Source: Verrucomicrobia bacterium UBA7008
GTDB lineage: Bacteria; Verrucomicrobiota; Kiritimatiellia; RFP12; UBA1067
Assembly: GCA_002449695.1 (NCBI GenBank)
Contig: DJXI01000011.1
Location: 10,984-64,149 of the forward strand
DNA length: 53,166 nt
Direction: 5' to 3'
In this document: positions 18,047 to 26,887 of the stretch, piece after piece
Layout: each line of letters opens with the position of its first letter
Position numbering within the stretch: the first letter of the stretch is position 1
Made by a program: the position numbers and the translations under genes
Notes under the pieces: generated by a model
What the model saw: the letters and a program-made list of their open reading frames with translations, nothing else
Databases searched by the model: none
What the model was told of the DNA's origin: nothing

Positions 18047-20887
18047 TCACCTTAGTATCACCATCATTCCAAGCGGCGCGTTCGTGGCCTCGATGGTCTT
18101 GGGCTCGCCGTCGACTTCTAGACCGAAAACGTTGTAGACTGGCGTTACTGTGTATTTATCGACCGTGTTGTCTGTGCGGCGCTTCTCCCAGGAAACGGTC
18201 AACTCGCCGTTCGCGCCTCCTTCGATTGCCGCGCCGTTCTTCGTCCACTTATAGCTCTGCGCGCCAGACGCATTTGCAGTAATCGTCTTGGGCTCGCCGT
18301 TCTTCGTCAGCGTCACCGCAGCCTGCGGCTCGACAAGCCACTTCTCCGCTCCATCCACGCCCATGCCACCTATGACGAACGGCGTAGACGAATTGCGGGC
18401 ATCAGTCAAAATGTTGCCTGTTTTCGTGTCGCGCAGGCCGATTGTTTCACCGCATTTATATGGAACATATTCGTGCACAAGGCTTTCTACGCCATTCTTG
18501 GTTTCGTATATTCTGAACGAATAGACTCGAGCCTTTCCATTTTGAACCCAAGAAGAACCCGCTGCATTGGAAATGCCAGCCATAAGACCCAATGGATGCT
18601 GTGCCGGGGTTGCGTCGCTGTAGCTGTTAGGAATAGCTACGGTATTAGTCGTTGAACCTGTGACATAGTGCATGTTTCCCCTTGGTGCGTCTATAATTGC
18701 CGTATGCCGCGCTGTGTCCGCAGCACCGAATGTCTTTGTAGTCCAATTGCTGTCACAAAGTGTCATCGCAAACAGGCTGCCACCATTGATAAAACCAACA
18801 CTCCTGTTGTTGCTACAGCTCCATGCGCCAAATATTGCGGACTGAGACGCAACTACACTCGTGTAGGAGAAATCAACTTCAATTCGGGCATCCTTGTTCA
18901 TGTAGTATGCAGTATTGAACGCCTGAGTGCCGTTACCTTCAATATAGGCATCCTGGTCAAACTCAAAATCGCCGCCAATCGTGAATGCCGTAGCCGATGA
19001 GGACCCTGCAAATGTCCCGTTCTCGCGGTCATACAACCCAGCGACACCATTCTTGAGATATGGTATATAATCGCGAACAAGCTCGCCCGCCTCATATATC
19101 TTGAATCCATAGAGTCGCATGCTCGATACACTACTTCCGCCGGCATCGCTGCAAATGCATAAAGTCGCGCCAGCATTGGAGTTGTATGTACCGTGCTTCT
19201 CGGCTACAGGACCGGAAACAGTGGACGAATAATTCGTATATCCGGCTGTTATCAACCCTACAAAATCTGTGTGCGGGTCGAGGATAAAGGTGCGGCGCCG
19301 CATTGAATAGACTTGGATCCCAGTGCCTTTCCAGTTACCCGCCCCGTCCATGCAGCTCCAGGCATAGTTTGTAGTGCCGCTCACATAGTGAATCATGTAA
19401 AGCGCGTCTTTTGCATAAGTGCCGAACACGCGATAGTTTGCGTAGTTTATTGTATGCAGATACTCAGCCTCCACGCGCGTATGCGGCGTCGGCTTGTATC
19501 CAGTGTCAAAGTATGCTTTGCCGTTGTTTGCGATGTAGGCTGGTCCATTCTCGGTCATGATGTTGCCGCCATATGCAAGCTCGTCCACCGTCTCGGACGT
19601 AATAAACTCGCCATCGACGCGGTCCTTGAAACCGACAATCCCGCCCTGGATGCAGGGAACATAGTCGTGCACGAGTTTGTCGTCGGTAAAGAATTTGATG
19701 CCGTATATCTTCACCTTGCAGTAGTGTTCATCACCGAAGGTCGTTCCGCTTTCGCCTGTGCAATTGCCGAAAATGCCGAGCGGACGCTTGGCTGCCGTAG
19801 ACGGAACATGGGTATCAAGAAGCGCATTGTTCGACCAGTTCGTGGTTACTCCTGTTACAAATGCCGCCGTCTTGTTGTTCACATCGATAATCGCAGTGTG
19901 GCGCAGCGTGTCGGCTTTGATTCCCGTCTGTGTGTCGCTATTGACGAACGTATCTCCACAGCCGAATGCAATGTTCAAATTTCCCTGAACATAGAGCGAC
20001 GCCATTGGAGCCCGGCTGTCCATACCCCAGATTCGCTGCTGTGCCGTCGTATTGTCGGTTAGCGCATAGTCGACCTCAATCTTCGCCTTTGGATTGAAGA
20101 AGTAGCGGCTGTTCACGCCGACTTTGCCCGTGCTCTCCACATATCCATCGTCCGCAACAGTCTTGATGTCGCCGCCGTATGCGAACGCGCCGGCTCCGGG
20201 GGCGCGTGTGTCATAGAGGAACACACCGGTTTTGGAGTCGAGAAGCCCGGCTATGCCGCCTTTTACGACTGGCGAGAAGTCGCGCACGAGTTCGCCCGCT
20301 TCGTAGATCTTGAGGCCATACACGCGGATGCGGCTCTGATAGTCGCAGGAGGTGCCGTCCGCCTCCGTCGTACGCCCGAAGAGGCCGAGCGGCCAGATGG
20401 CCGTCTTCGTGGCGGCAGTCTTGCGCTGGCTCGCCCACACAACCTCGCCGTTTTCGGAAATCGACATGAGCTTGTTAGGTTCGTCGATCGTAATCATGCG
20501 ACGGTTTGAATCGCAATATTCCGATTTTACGCCGGACGTGCATTCCGACCTCGTCCACACGCCGGACAGGGACTGCCCAGCCGTCCGATCGCCCATCGCG
20601 ATGCCGAGCGAGCCGCCGTCATTGGCGTTGCCGGCGATGTAGACTGTCGCCTGCATTCCGCCCTGCTTGCTCGCGTTGTTGTCTAAAAGACGCATCTGGT
20701 AGTAGTCGGCTGTCGGCGCCCAATTCGCGATGGCGTAGTCGAACTCGATCTTCGTTTGCGGCCCCACATAGTAGCCCGTATTCATGAACTGCGTGCCGTC
20801 GCTCTCGATATACGCCGGAGAGGCGCCGAGACATGCGGCCGCTGAAACCAGCGTCGCGAGGATCGCTCCGAATCTTTTTGCTTTCAT
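18047..20887 (-). CDS. LamG-repeat surface protein 1
   Basis: 946 residues from MKAKRFGAILATLVSAAACL (signal peptide; AAGGAG nine bases upstream). Four modules of about 200 residues, each opening with a line like 'YIESDGTQFMNTGYY..KIEFDY' and closing with 'KIYEAGELVRD..P..KGGIAGL.D..TG', the LamG/jelly-roll unit common in gut bacterial surface proteins. A C-terminal Ig-like domain (about 855-946) contains 'YKWTKNGAAIEG' and ends NAPLGMMVILR. The last 290 bp are about 88 % identical by eye to the 3' end of the LamG gene at 22239, the rest much less, implying duplication with 3'-end homogenisation. First gene of a six-gene operon under promoter 20974-21003. Probably a surface glycan-binding or structural protein; no catalytic residues seen. 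Confidence 0.82.
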   Translation of the reverse strand: MKAKRFGAILATLVSAAACLGASPAYIESDGTQFMNTGYYVGPQTKIEFDYAIANWAPTADYYQMRLLDNNASKQGGMQATVYIAGNANDGGSLGIAMGDRTAGQSLSGVWTRSECTSGVKSEYCDSNRRMITIDEPNKLMSISENGEVVWASQRKTAATKTAIWPLGLFGRTTEADGTSCDYQSRIRVYGLKIYEAGELVRDFSPVVKGGIAGLLDSKTGVFLYDTRAPGAGAFAYGGDIKTVADDGYVESTGKVGVNSRYFFNPKAKIEVDYALTDNTTAQQRIWGMDSRAPMASLYVQGNLNIAFGCGDTFVNSDTQTGIKADTLRHTAIIDVNNKTAAFVTGVTTNWSNNALLDTHVPSTAAKRPLGIFGNCTGESGTTFGDEHYCKVKIYGIKFFTDDKLVHDYVPCIQGGIVGFKDRVDGEFITSETVDELAYGGNIMTENGPAYIANNGKAYFDTGYKPTPHTRVEAEYLHTINYANYRVFGTYAKDALYMIHYVSGTTNYAWSCMDGAGNWKGTGIQVYSMRRRTFILDPHTDFVGLITAGYTNYSSTVSGPVAEKHGTYNSNAGATLCICSDAGGSSVSSMRLYGFKIYEAGELVRDYIPYLKNGVAGLYDRENGTFAGSSSATAFTIGGDFEFDQDAYIEGNGTQAFNTAYYMNKDARIEVDFSYTSVVASQSAIFGAWSCSNNRSVGFINGGSLFAMTLCDSNWTTKTFGAADTARHTAIIDAPRGNMHYVTGSTTNTVAIPNSYSDATPAQHPLGLMAGISNAAGSSWVQNGKARVYSFRIYETKNGVESLVHEYVPYKCGETIGLRDTKTGNILTDARNSSTPFVIGGMGVDGAEKWLVEPQAAVTLTKNGEPKTITANASGAQSYKWTKNGAAIEGGANGELTVSWEKRRTDNTVDKYTVTPVYNVFGLEVDGEPKTIEATNAPLGMMVILR

Positions 20888-20973
20888 GCGAGGTTCTCCT
20901 TGTTGTTGCTTCCTGAAGGCGGGTTGCCGTTTCGAACGCCGGCCGAACGACGCTCCCCAACCTTCCGCATGCA

Positions 20974-21003
20974 ATTATACACCCGGACCGCAAAAGCGCG
21001 CAA
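20974..21003 (-). promoter_or_regulatory. Promoter of the LamG1-phosphoesterase operon
   Basis: TTGCGC (20998-21003) and TATAAT (20974-20979) on the minus strand with an 18-bp spacer. Leader of about 80 nt to the ATG at 20887. The operator at 21014-21041 begins 10 bp upstream of this -35. Confidence 0.65.
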
Positions 21004-21013
21004 TATGTTTCAT

Positions 21014-21041
21014 GTTGTAATGTTGAACGGAATAAGTTGTA
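21014..21041. promoter_or_regulatory. Putative operator (site 1), divergent region
   Basis: GTTGTA at 21014-21019 and 21036-21041, 22 bp apart; first followed by AT, second by GAAT, as at the three other sites. It lies 10 bp upstream of the LamG1 -35 and, on the other strand, directly next to the -35 position of the regulator gene itself, so it could both activate the operon and control the regulator. Confidence 0.65.
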
Positions 21042-21065
21042 GAATCCATCACGTCCAGATTGTGA

Positions 21066-21071
21066 TATACT
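21066..21071 (+). promoter_or_regulatory. -10 element of the regulator gene, leaderless arrangement
   Basis: TATACT ends eight bases before the ATG at 21080, so transcription should start at or next to the start codon. No good -35 is visible (GAATCC at the expected place), consistent with activator-dependent or weak expression. Confidence 0.45.
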
Positions 21072-21079
21072 ACCCGCGT

Positions 21080-22159
21080 ATGAAGTCACCTTCCGTTCTC
21101 GTGATGATGGAGCCCGTAAGCCTTCCGCGGCTGGAGGGCATCGCGCGCTTTGCCCGCGAACACCGGTGGAACCTGATGCTGGACGACCGCCTCACCGGCG
21201 GCATCTCCAGCTGGCGCGGCGACGGCGTGATCGCCACGCTCCGCCGGCGCTCCCCGCGTCTCGACGCCGTGCGCAAGTTCAGGCGCGCCGGCATCCCCGT
21301 CGTCGATCTCACCATCGAATGCCAGAATCTGAAGGTCCCGCGCGTCATCTCGGACCACACCGCGATCGGACGTCTCGCGGGCGAGCACTTCCGCGAACGC
21401 GGCTTCACCAACGTCGCCTGGTTCTCCTCCGGCTGGTCCGAGGTCCACCGACGCCGCTACGCCGGCTTTTCGGAGGCGTTCGCGGCAAAACCGCCGCGCC
21501 TCGGGAGTCCGAGCCTCCGTCGGCGCCTCGCCGCCGCCGAGAAGCCGGTGGGAATCCTCGCCTACAACGACACCGACGCCGCGCAGGTCGTCGCTGCCGC
21601 GCGCGAACTGGGCCTCGCCGTCCCGGACGAAGTGTCCGTCCTCGGCATCGGCGACGATCCGTTCCTGTGCGAGAACCAGTCGACGCCGATCTCCAGCGTC
21701 CGGCAGGATCTCGCGCGCGGCGCCTACGAAGGAGCCGCGCTTCTGCAGCGGCTGATGGACGGCGGAACGGCGCCGTCGGAGCCGGTGCTGATTCCGCCGA
21801 CCGGGCTCACCTCGCGCGCCTCGACCGACACCCTCGCGCATCCCGACCCGTACGTCCGCGCCGCGCTCGTCTTCATCAACAGAAACATCGGCAGGTCCTT
21901 CGGCGCGCCCGAGATCGCCGCCTCGCTCGGCCTCACGCGCCACCGGCTCGACCACCTCTTCGCGGAGAAGTTCGGGCACTCGGTCGGCGATGAAATCCAT
22001 GCGCGGCGCATCGCCCGCGTCAAGCGGCTGCTCGCGGACCCGGCCCTGTCGGTGAAGTCCATCGCCGAGGCGTGCGGCTTCTGCAACGTCGCCTATCTCT
22101 CGAACGTGTTCCGCCGCGAAACGGGCCTGTCGCCGCGCGCCTGGCGCACGCGAGGCTAG
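21080..22159 (+). CDS. XylR-type regulator: LacI-like sensor plus AraC HTH
   Basis: 359 residues. Residues about 5-240 are a periplasmic-binding-protein-like sensor as in LacI-family proteins ('GILAYNDTDAAQVV', 'VSVLGIGDDPFLCEN', 'ISSVRQD'), without a LacI DNA-binding head. Residues about 255-358 are an AraC-type double helix-turn-helix ending 'FRRETGLSPRAW'. Such one-component proteins bind a sugar in the cytoplasm and activate catabolic genes. It is transcribed divergently from LamG1 and lacks a Shine-Dalgarno sequence; a -10 eight bases upstream of the ATG implies a leaderless mRNA. Probable master regulator of the four sites with 22-bp-spaced TTGYA half-sites; ligand unknown. Its stop codon was originally shared with the convergent dehydrogenase gene now at 25459. 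Confidence 0.88.
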   Translation: MKSPSVLVMMEPVSLPRLEGIARFAREHRWNLMLDDRLTGGISSWRGDGVIATLRRRSPRLDAVRKFRRAGIPVVDLTIECQNLKVPRVISDHTAIGRLAGEHFRERGFTNVAWFSSGWSEVHRRRYAGFSEAFAAKPPRLGSPSLRRRLAAAEKPVGILAYNDTDAAQVVAAARELGLAVPDEVSVLGIGDDPFLCENQSTPISSVRQDLARGAYEGAALLQRLMDGGTAPSEPVLIPPTGLTSRASTDTLAHPDPYVRAALVFINRNIGRSFGAPEIAASLGLTRHRLDHLFAEKFGHSVGDEIHARRIARVKRLLADPALSVKSIAEACGFCNVAYLSNVFRRETGLSPRAWRTRG

Positions 22160-22176
22160 GCGAACGCCCGCCGCGC
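22094..22176. repeat. Left copy of 83-bp direct repeat flanking the LamG2 segment
   Basis: About 83 bp covering the last 21 codons of the regulator and the final bases of the convergent dehydrogenase recur at 25397-25479 with differences confined to one 8-bp stretch. The two copies mark the ends of a tandem duplication that created the LamG2 segment. Confidence 0.85.
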
Positions 22177-22181
22177 GCGCG

Positions 22182-22242
22182 TCGCCGCAGCCGACAGACC
22201 GGCTACGGCGAGCAATCCCTTCGCGAAATCCCTGCGCGTCAC
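22182..22242 (-). pseudogene. Orphan Tat leader of a metallophosphoesterase
   Basis: Minus-strand reading gives VTRRDFAKGLLAVAGLSAA, matching the leader of the intact phosphoesterase at 18039. The ATG is lost: 14 bases between two GTGACGC repeats present in the intact gene are missing here, and the LamG2 stop codon now lies in the remaining GTGACGC. The rest of the gene is absent; the fragment joins directly to the end of the regulator/dehydrogenase segment. Confidence 0.85.
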
Positions 22243-25202
22243 CTTAGTATCACCATCATTCCAAGCGGCGCGTTCGTGACCTCGACGGTCTTGGGCTCGC
22301 CGTCGACTTCTGTGCCGAAAACGTTGTAGACTGGCGTTACTGTGTATGTATCGACGGTGTTGCCTGTGCGGCGCTTCTCCCAGGAAACGGTCAACTCGCC
22401 GTTCTCGACACCTTCGATCACCTCGCTATTCTTCGTCCACTTGTACGAAACAGCGCCAGCGGCATTTGCAATAATCGTCTTGGGCTCGCCGGTCTTCGTG
22501 AGTGTCATCGCACCCTTCGGCTCGACAATCCACTTCTCCCCGCCATCGACGCCCTTACCGCCAATCGTCGGCCAAGCGATATCTGTCACGCCGCTCTTCG
22601 CAGTCTTGGTCGCTACATAGCCAGTCTTTGTATCGCGAAGGCTGACGACCTCGCCGTTCTTGTACGGCAGGAACTCATGTATGAGTTCGTCATTCTCGTA
22701 GATGCGGACGGCGTAGACGCGGGCGTAAGACGTCATGCTTTCGTTATAGGGGATGCCGCCAAACACTCCCATCTCATGAGAACAATCAGGAGAATTCGTC
22801 AAGTTCGCTTCACTATTGACTGCTACGCTGTTCGTAATGCCGTCAGTGACATAGGCGAGTTGCCTATTCTTCATATCCATTACCGCCGTATGACGCTTCA
22901 AATCTGCGATAATGTTAGGAGTCGACTGCTGCGCTTTGCTGTTTCCATCAAAGATAAACTGTATCTTCCCTGAATTCCCGTTATTGTTCCAACAGCAATA
23001 TCTAATCCCTGTGACATAGTCATTCCATGCCCCGCAAATAACTGTGCTCTTTGCCAGACTAAGCCATTGATAATCACATTCAATGCGACTACTCGTTTTG
23101 GCCTTGTAGCCAAGGTTAAGGGTCGTCTTGCCGTCGTTCTGGATATAGGCGTCCAAGATGCCTTCCTTCTCTATCGCACCGCCACATTTCAGTTCGCCGA
23201 CATTCGCGGACGCCGTGATAAAGCCGCCATCGCCCTTGACATCCTTAAGACCAACGAGGCCATTCTTTACGTACGGCCTGTAGTCGCGCACGAGGGCGCC
23301 CTCCTCGTATATCTGGAAGCTGTAGAGCCGCGCCATACAGCAGTTGACTTTGCCATTCGCGTTGCTGAGAATCTTCAGCGTTGTACTGGACGGATTCGGG
23401 ACGCGGGCGGCTGCGGAAAGCGTTCTTTCGGAAACGGTCTTGCCGTACATCGCGACCGAGACCTTGCTATTATATGCGTCAAGCGTCAGCGTGCGCCGGA
23501 CGTTCGGTGCGAACAATATCTGAGAGGAGTCGCCATTCGGATGCACCGTATGATACTGATCGCCACCGCATGCGTATGAAATGCCGCCCGTGCCACTGTC
23601 TCCATTGGCGTACATGCGCATAAACATCTTGCCCGAGTCGTTTGCGGAAGACCCGTCGCCGGCCTCGAACACGAACGACTGTTCTGCCTTTTGCTTGAGC
23701 GGCCTGAAGTCGCAGACGATGCATGTGTTGGAGGACACCTTGTAGCCCGTGTCAAAGGAAATCTCGGCACCAGCCGTCGTCGTGTCGATATAGGCGTCGG
23801 TCTCGTCCTCTTCCGGCGTGTTGTCGCTAGCCGTTATGTTGCCGCCCGAGATGAACATGCCGGTTTCGCTGTCCTTCAATCCAGGGACGCCGTTCTTCAG
23901 GCACGGCGCGAAATCGTGGACCGTCGTCCACGCGCCAGAACCGTCATCTTTCGTATTCTCGTATATTCTCACACCGTAGATGCGGCCTTTAGGGATGCGC
24001 TGGTTCGAATTTCCGTAGGCATCGGTGGAATGGCCGAATATCATGAGAGGACATGTGACTTTATTGAAGTTCCACGACCAGTCCGTCTTGCTGGCGAGAC
24101 TCGCAGAACCCTGCACAAGGCCGTTCGGCGCGAGCATTTTAACATGGCGGCCCGGAATGTCGATGACGGCCGTGTGGCGGCGCGTATCAACGGATACCGC
24201 AGGCGAGAGTTCCAATCCGTTATAGCCTAAATCCTTCGCAACCAGTTTGTATGTGCCAGCTGTACCATTGTTAAGATTGAGCGGGCGGTAGATAAGGAGA
24301 GAATAATCTGCAGTGGAATAGTGGCCGAACGGAATATCTTTGTCTTTCGCCAATGTCATCTCCCGGAAATCGACCTCGACCTTCGTCCGCTTGTTCGGGA
24401 AGTAGCGCGTGTCTATGGCAGAGTAGGCGGAGCCGTCGTTCTCGATGTAGGGATCGTCCTCGACCTCCAGCAATTCACCGCCGTATGTGAACGCAGCGGA
24501 AGTCCCTGGCGCATTCGAGAAAAAGTCGCCTGTCTCCGTATCGTAGAATCCCGCGTAGCCGCCCTTCATCGCCGGCACGTAGTTGTGGACCAGCGACGTT
24601 ACGCCGTTCTCCGTCTCCCAGATCTTCACGCCATATATCTTGGCCTTGACGGCTTGCTTCGGAGTGCCCGCCGTATCGGCGCTTGCGCCGAAAAGGAGAA
24701 GCGGCCAGGTTGACGTATTGTTATACGTCCACGCCTCCGGAAATTCGTAGTACGCCTCTGGATTCCCGCTAGAATCATACAGATCCGCCCGTTCTCCTGG
24801 TGCGTCGATTACCATCGTATGACGCTTGGTGTCCGAGCCGGCAAGTGTCGTAGTGCTGCCCGACACGATCATCTTGGCATATCCCTCATGGGTACCGTCT
24901 TTCAACTCGGCGAAGATACTAGTCGTGTTTGGGCAGTAGATCAAACACGTGACAGTCGCGCCGGCATTATAGTGCCCGATGAGGCAGTCGTTGCCGCTCT
25001 TGATCTCAGTCATCTGGAAATCGACGGCTATCTTGGTCTTACCGCTTGCGTAATAGCCGGTGTTGATCGTATTTGCGCCGTTGGACTGGATGTATGCATC
25101 CTCGGCGAACGCACTGTGCGCGGCGCTAAGTGCGACTATTGCGGAGATAAGTGCACAAAGACGCCCCCACCCCCGCATTCCGATCAGTTTCAGCATTTTC
25201 AT
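22239..25202 (-). CDS. LamG-repeat surface protein 2
   Basis: 987 residues, signal peptide about 1-33 (LCALISAIVALSAAHSAFA). Four LamG-type modules (starting 'DAYIQSNGANTINTGYY', 'DPYIENDGSAYSAIDTRYF', 'DAYIDTTTAGAEISFDTGY', 'DAYIQNDGKTTLNLGY'), then an Ig-like domain and the tail NAPLGMMVILR, nearly identical to LamG1. Paralogue of 18047-20887: the two share operator-containing upstream regions and 3' ends but have diverged in between. Monocistronic as far as visible, since the phosphoesterase behind it has decayed. Probable surface adhesin or glycan-capture protein. Confidence 0.82.
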   Translation of the reverse strand: MKMLKLIGMRGWGRLCALISAIVALSAAHSAFAEDAYIQSNGANTINTGYYASGKTKIAVDFQMTEIKSGNDCLIGHYNAGATVTCLIYCPNTTSIFAELKDGTHEGYAKMIVSGSTTTLAGSDTKRHTMVIDAPGERADLYDSSGNPEAYYEFPEAWTYNNTSTWPLLLFGASADTAGTPKQAVKAKIYGVKIWETENGVTSLVHNYVPAMKGGYAGFYDTETGDFFSNAPGTSAAFTYGGELLEVEDDPYIENDGSAYSAIDTRYFPNKRTKVEVDFREMTLAKDKDIPFGHYSTADYSLLIYRPLNLNNGTAGTYKLVAKDLGYNGLELSPAVSVDTRRHTAVIDIPGRHVKMLAPNGLVQGSASLASKTDWSWNFNKVTCPLMIFGHSTDAYGNSNQRIPKGRIYGVRIYENTKDDGSGAWTTVHDFAPCLKNGVPGLKDSETGMFISGGNITASDNTPEEDETDAYIDTTTAGAEISFDTGYKVSSNTCIVCDFRPLKQKAEQSFVFEAGDGSSANDSGKMFMRMYANGDSGTGGISYACGGDQYHTVHPNGDSSQILFAPNVRRTLTLDAYNSKVSVAMYGKTVSERTLSAAARVPNPSSTTLKILSNANGKVNCCMARLYSFQIYEEGALVRDYRPYVKNGLVGLKDVKGDGGFITASANVGELKCGGAIEKEGILDAYIQNDGKTTLNLGYKAKTSSRIECDYQWLSLAKSTVICGAWNDYVTGIRYCCWNNNGNSGKIQFIFDGNSKAQQSTPNIIADLKRHTAVMDMKNRQLAYVTDGITNSVAVNSEANLTNSPDCSHEMGVFGGIPYNESMTSYARVYAVRIYENDELIHEFLPYKNGEVVSLRDTKTGYVATKTAKSGVTDIAWPTIGGKGVDGGEKWIVEPKGAMTLTKTGEPKTIIANAAGAVSYKWTKNSEVIEGVENGELTVSWEKRRTGNTVDTYTVTPVYNVFGTEVDGEPKTVEVTNAPLGMMVILR

Positions 25203-25272
25203 GTTGTTGTTCCCTTTCGTTTACCGTCCTTGTACAACGCAACTCACCATTGAGCCGCATCGTCTAACCTAT

Positions 25273-25301
25273 AATATAGCACAAATTCTTCTGCTAGGCA
25301 A
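25273..25301 (-). promoter_or_regulatory. Promoter of LamG2
   Basis: TTGCCT (25296-25301) and TATATT (25273-25278) on the minus strand, 17-bp spacer. The operator at 25323 lies 21 bp upstream of the -35, one helical turn further than at the other three sites. Confidence 0.5.
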
Positions 25302-25322
25302 GCAGTTCGCCCGCTTTTGTAT

Positions 25323-25350
25323 GTTGTAATATTGAAGAGTGAAAGTTGTA
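25323..25350. promoter_or_regulatory. Putative operator (site 2)
   Basis: GTTGTA at 25323-25328 and 25345-25350, 22 bp apart, with the same flanks as site 1. It is retained in front of a regulator gene that has otherwise been deleted, indicating it serves the divergent LamG2 gene. Confidence 0.6.
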
Positions 25351-25384
25351 AAATTCAATACCGGCAGAGTTTACGGAAACTACC

Positions 25385-25462
25385 ATGCCCCGCTCTTATC
25401 TCTCGAACGTGTTCCGCCGCGAAACGGGCCTGTCGCCGCGCGCCTGGCGCGACAGGGGCTAG
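25385..25462 (+). pseudogene. Remnant of a second XylR-type regulator (25 codons)
   Basis: An ATG at 25385 runs in frame into YLSNVFRRETGLSPRAW and a stop, the last 21 codons of the regulator at 21080-22159. Upstream sequence still resembles that regulator's promoter/operator region, so an internal deletion of roughly 330 codons removed the sensor and first HTH. The stop overlaps that of the convergent dehydrogenase. A peptide may still be made, but regulator function is lost. Confidence 0.8.
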
Positions 25463-25479
25463 GCGAACGCCCGCCGCGC
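25397..25479. repeat. Right copy of 83-bp direct repeat
   Basis: Counterpart of 22094-22176. Here the repeat joins the regulator remnant to the true 3' end of the dehydrogenase gene, so this copy preserves the ancestral convergent junction. Confidence 0.85.
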
Positions 25480-26814
25480 GAACGCATCCAGCTGCCCCGT
25501 GAGGTCCAGGAAGTCGAGCGCCATGTAGCGGTCGCGCATGTAGACGGTCTTGCGCACGTCGGCGAGCGACGCTTCGACGGTCGAGCCGATCCCCTCGGGC
25601 GTCGTCGGCGCGCCGACGACCTTGAGCCGGCGCTCGATTTCCGCCGCGCTCACCATCTGCGCCGCGAGACGCGCCCGGATCGCGGGCCAGCGCGCCTTGA
25701 AGTCCTCCAGCCGCGCGCGCGTCGCCGCGCGGCCGATGAACTTCGCGCGCGCCGCCTTCACGCCGATGTCGGGGAATTTCGTTCCGGCGAACATCGCCCG
25801 CCCGATCCGCTCCTGCTCCTCCAGCGGCTTCCAGTTGGCCAGGCACGCCTCCACGTCCAGCCGGGAGTAGTCGAACGCCAGGATCTGCTCGTAGACGCGG
25901 CACATGAAGAGCGTGAACACGCCCACCTGGATGCCGTGCGGCACAATCTCGCCGTTGAAGGTGTGGTCGCGCATTTCAAGAAGGTGGCTGAACATGTGCT
26001 CCGCGCCGGAGGCCGGGCGGGAGCTCTGCATGTCCTGCATCGCGAACCCGCCGAGCATCAGCCCTTCGACGAAGCGCGTCAGGGGGGCGGTCTTCATCGC
26101 GACGACGCCCTCGGGGTCGCCGACCGCCGCCTTCAGTCCGTCCTGCACCGTGTGCCACGCCGGATCATGCCATTGGGCCGCGCCCAGTTCGGCGGCGAGA
26201 ATCCAGTCCGCGCCCGCCGGCACCTTGGCGAGAAGATCGGCAAAGCCGCTCGCCGCCATCCACGCGGGCGCGGTGCGCATCACGTCCAGATCGGCGATGA
26301 TCACGCGCGGCGCGGGGCAGGGATACGTCTGCTTGGCGCCTTCCGGACTGCGCAGCGCCGCGCCGAAGCTGGAATAGCCGTCCACGCTCGCGGCGGTCCC
26401 GACGGTGAGATACGGCAACCCCAGCTCGCCCGACGCGCGCTTGGTGACGTCGTTCACGACGCCGCTGCCGACGGCGACCGGCACAATCTTTTTCCCGTCC
26501 CGCTCGACGCCCGCCGCCTGGATGGCCGCGCGCACCTCTTCGGCATACCGGTAGTCGCCGTGGAAGATCTTCCCGCCCGGTTCAAGGACATGCTCGACGA
26601 CCTCGACGCCCTGCGCGCGCAGCAGGTCCGCGACGCGCACGCCCGCCGCCGCGCGGGTGCGCGGGTCGTCCACGACGAGGGCGCGGCCGACGCCGGGAAA
26701 GAAGTCCCTGAAGAGGCGCGCCGTCTCGTCCAGCGCGCCGTCTCCAATCAGGCATGCCTTCGTGTCTGTCGCGCGCTCCAGCGCGCGCGCGATCGTTTCG
26801 CTGCACATGTCCAT
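25459..26814 (-). CDS. sn-glycerol-1-phosphate dehydrogenase-like (AraM/EgsA family)
   Basis: 451 residues from the ATG behind AAGGAG. Iron/nickel alcohol-dehydrogenase fold with the AraM/EgsA signatures: NAD-binding 'VGSGVVNDVTKRAS', 'LPYLTVGTAASVDGYSS', and metal ligands in 'GFADLLAK', 'GAEHMFSH' and 'VPHGIQVG'. Family members interconvert sn-glycerol-1-phosphate and dihydroxyacetone phosphate (Bacillus AraM, archaeal EgsA). Transcribed alone from promoter 26848-26877 with regulon operator site 3 exactly 10 bp upstream. Together with the GDPD and OPA transporter this points to glycerophosphate catabolism. Some bacterial AraM relatives may have other polyol-phosphate substrates, so specificity is tentative. 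Confidence 0.78.
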   Translation of the reverse strand: MDMCSETIARALERATDTKACLIGDGALDETARLFRDFFPGVGRALVVDDPRTRAAAGVRVADLLRAQGVEVVEHVLEPGGKIFHGDYRYAEEVRAAIQAAGVERDGKKIVPVAVGSGVVNDVTKRASGELGLPYLTVGTAASVDGYSSFGAALRSPEGAKQTYPCPAPRVIIADLDVMRTAPAWMAASGFADLLAKVPAGADWILAAELGAAQWHDPAWHTVQDGLKAAVGDPEGVVAMKTAPLTRFVEGLMLGGFAMQDMQSSRPASGAEHMFSHLLEMRDHTFNGEIVPHGIQVGVFTLFMCRVYEQILAFDYSRLDVEACLANWKPLEEQERIGRAMFAGTKFPDIGVKAARAKFIGRAATRARLEDFKARWPAIRARLAAQMVSAAEIERRLKVVGAPTTPEGIGSTVEASLADVRKTVYMRDRYMALDFLDLTGQLDAFARRAFA

Positions 26815-26847
26815 TGCCGACTCCTTTTCTTCAGGGTTTTTGAATGG

Positions 26848-26877
26848 AGTATAGCATACCGCCGCCGTGCCGCGCAA
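26848..26877 (-). promoter_or_regulatory. Promoter of the EgsA/AraM-like gene
   Basis: TTGCGC (26872-26877) and TATACT (26848-26853) on the minus strand, 18-bp spacer; leader about 30 nt. Confidence 0.6.
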
Positions 26878-26887
26878 GAATCGCGGT

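Noticed and set aside
18047..25202. LamG repeats as a CRISPR-like or satellite array
   Set aside because: Repeats are protein modules of about 200 residues with low DNA identity, not short identical units with spacers.
22094..25479. LamG2 segment as a transposon with target-site duplication
   Set aside because: The 83-bp flanks contain gene ends and the segment carries no transposase or terminal inverted repeats; tandem duplication explains the fragments better.
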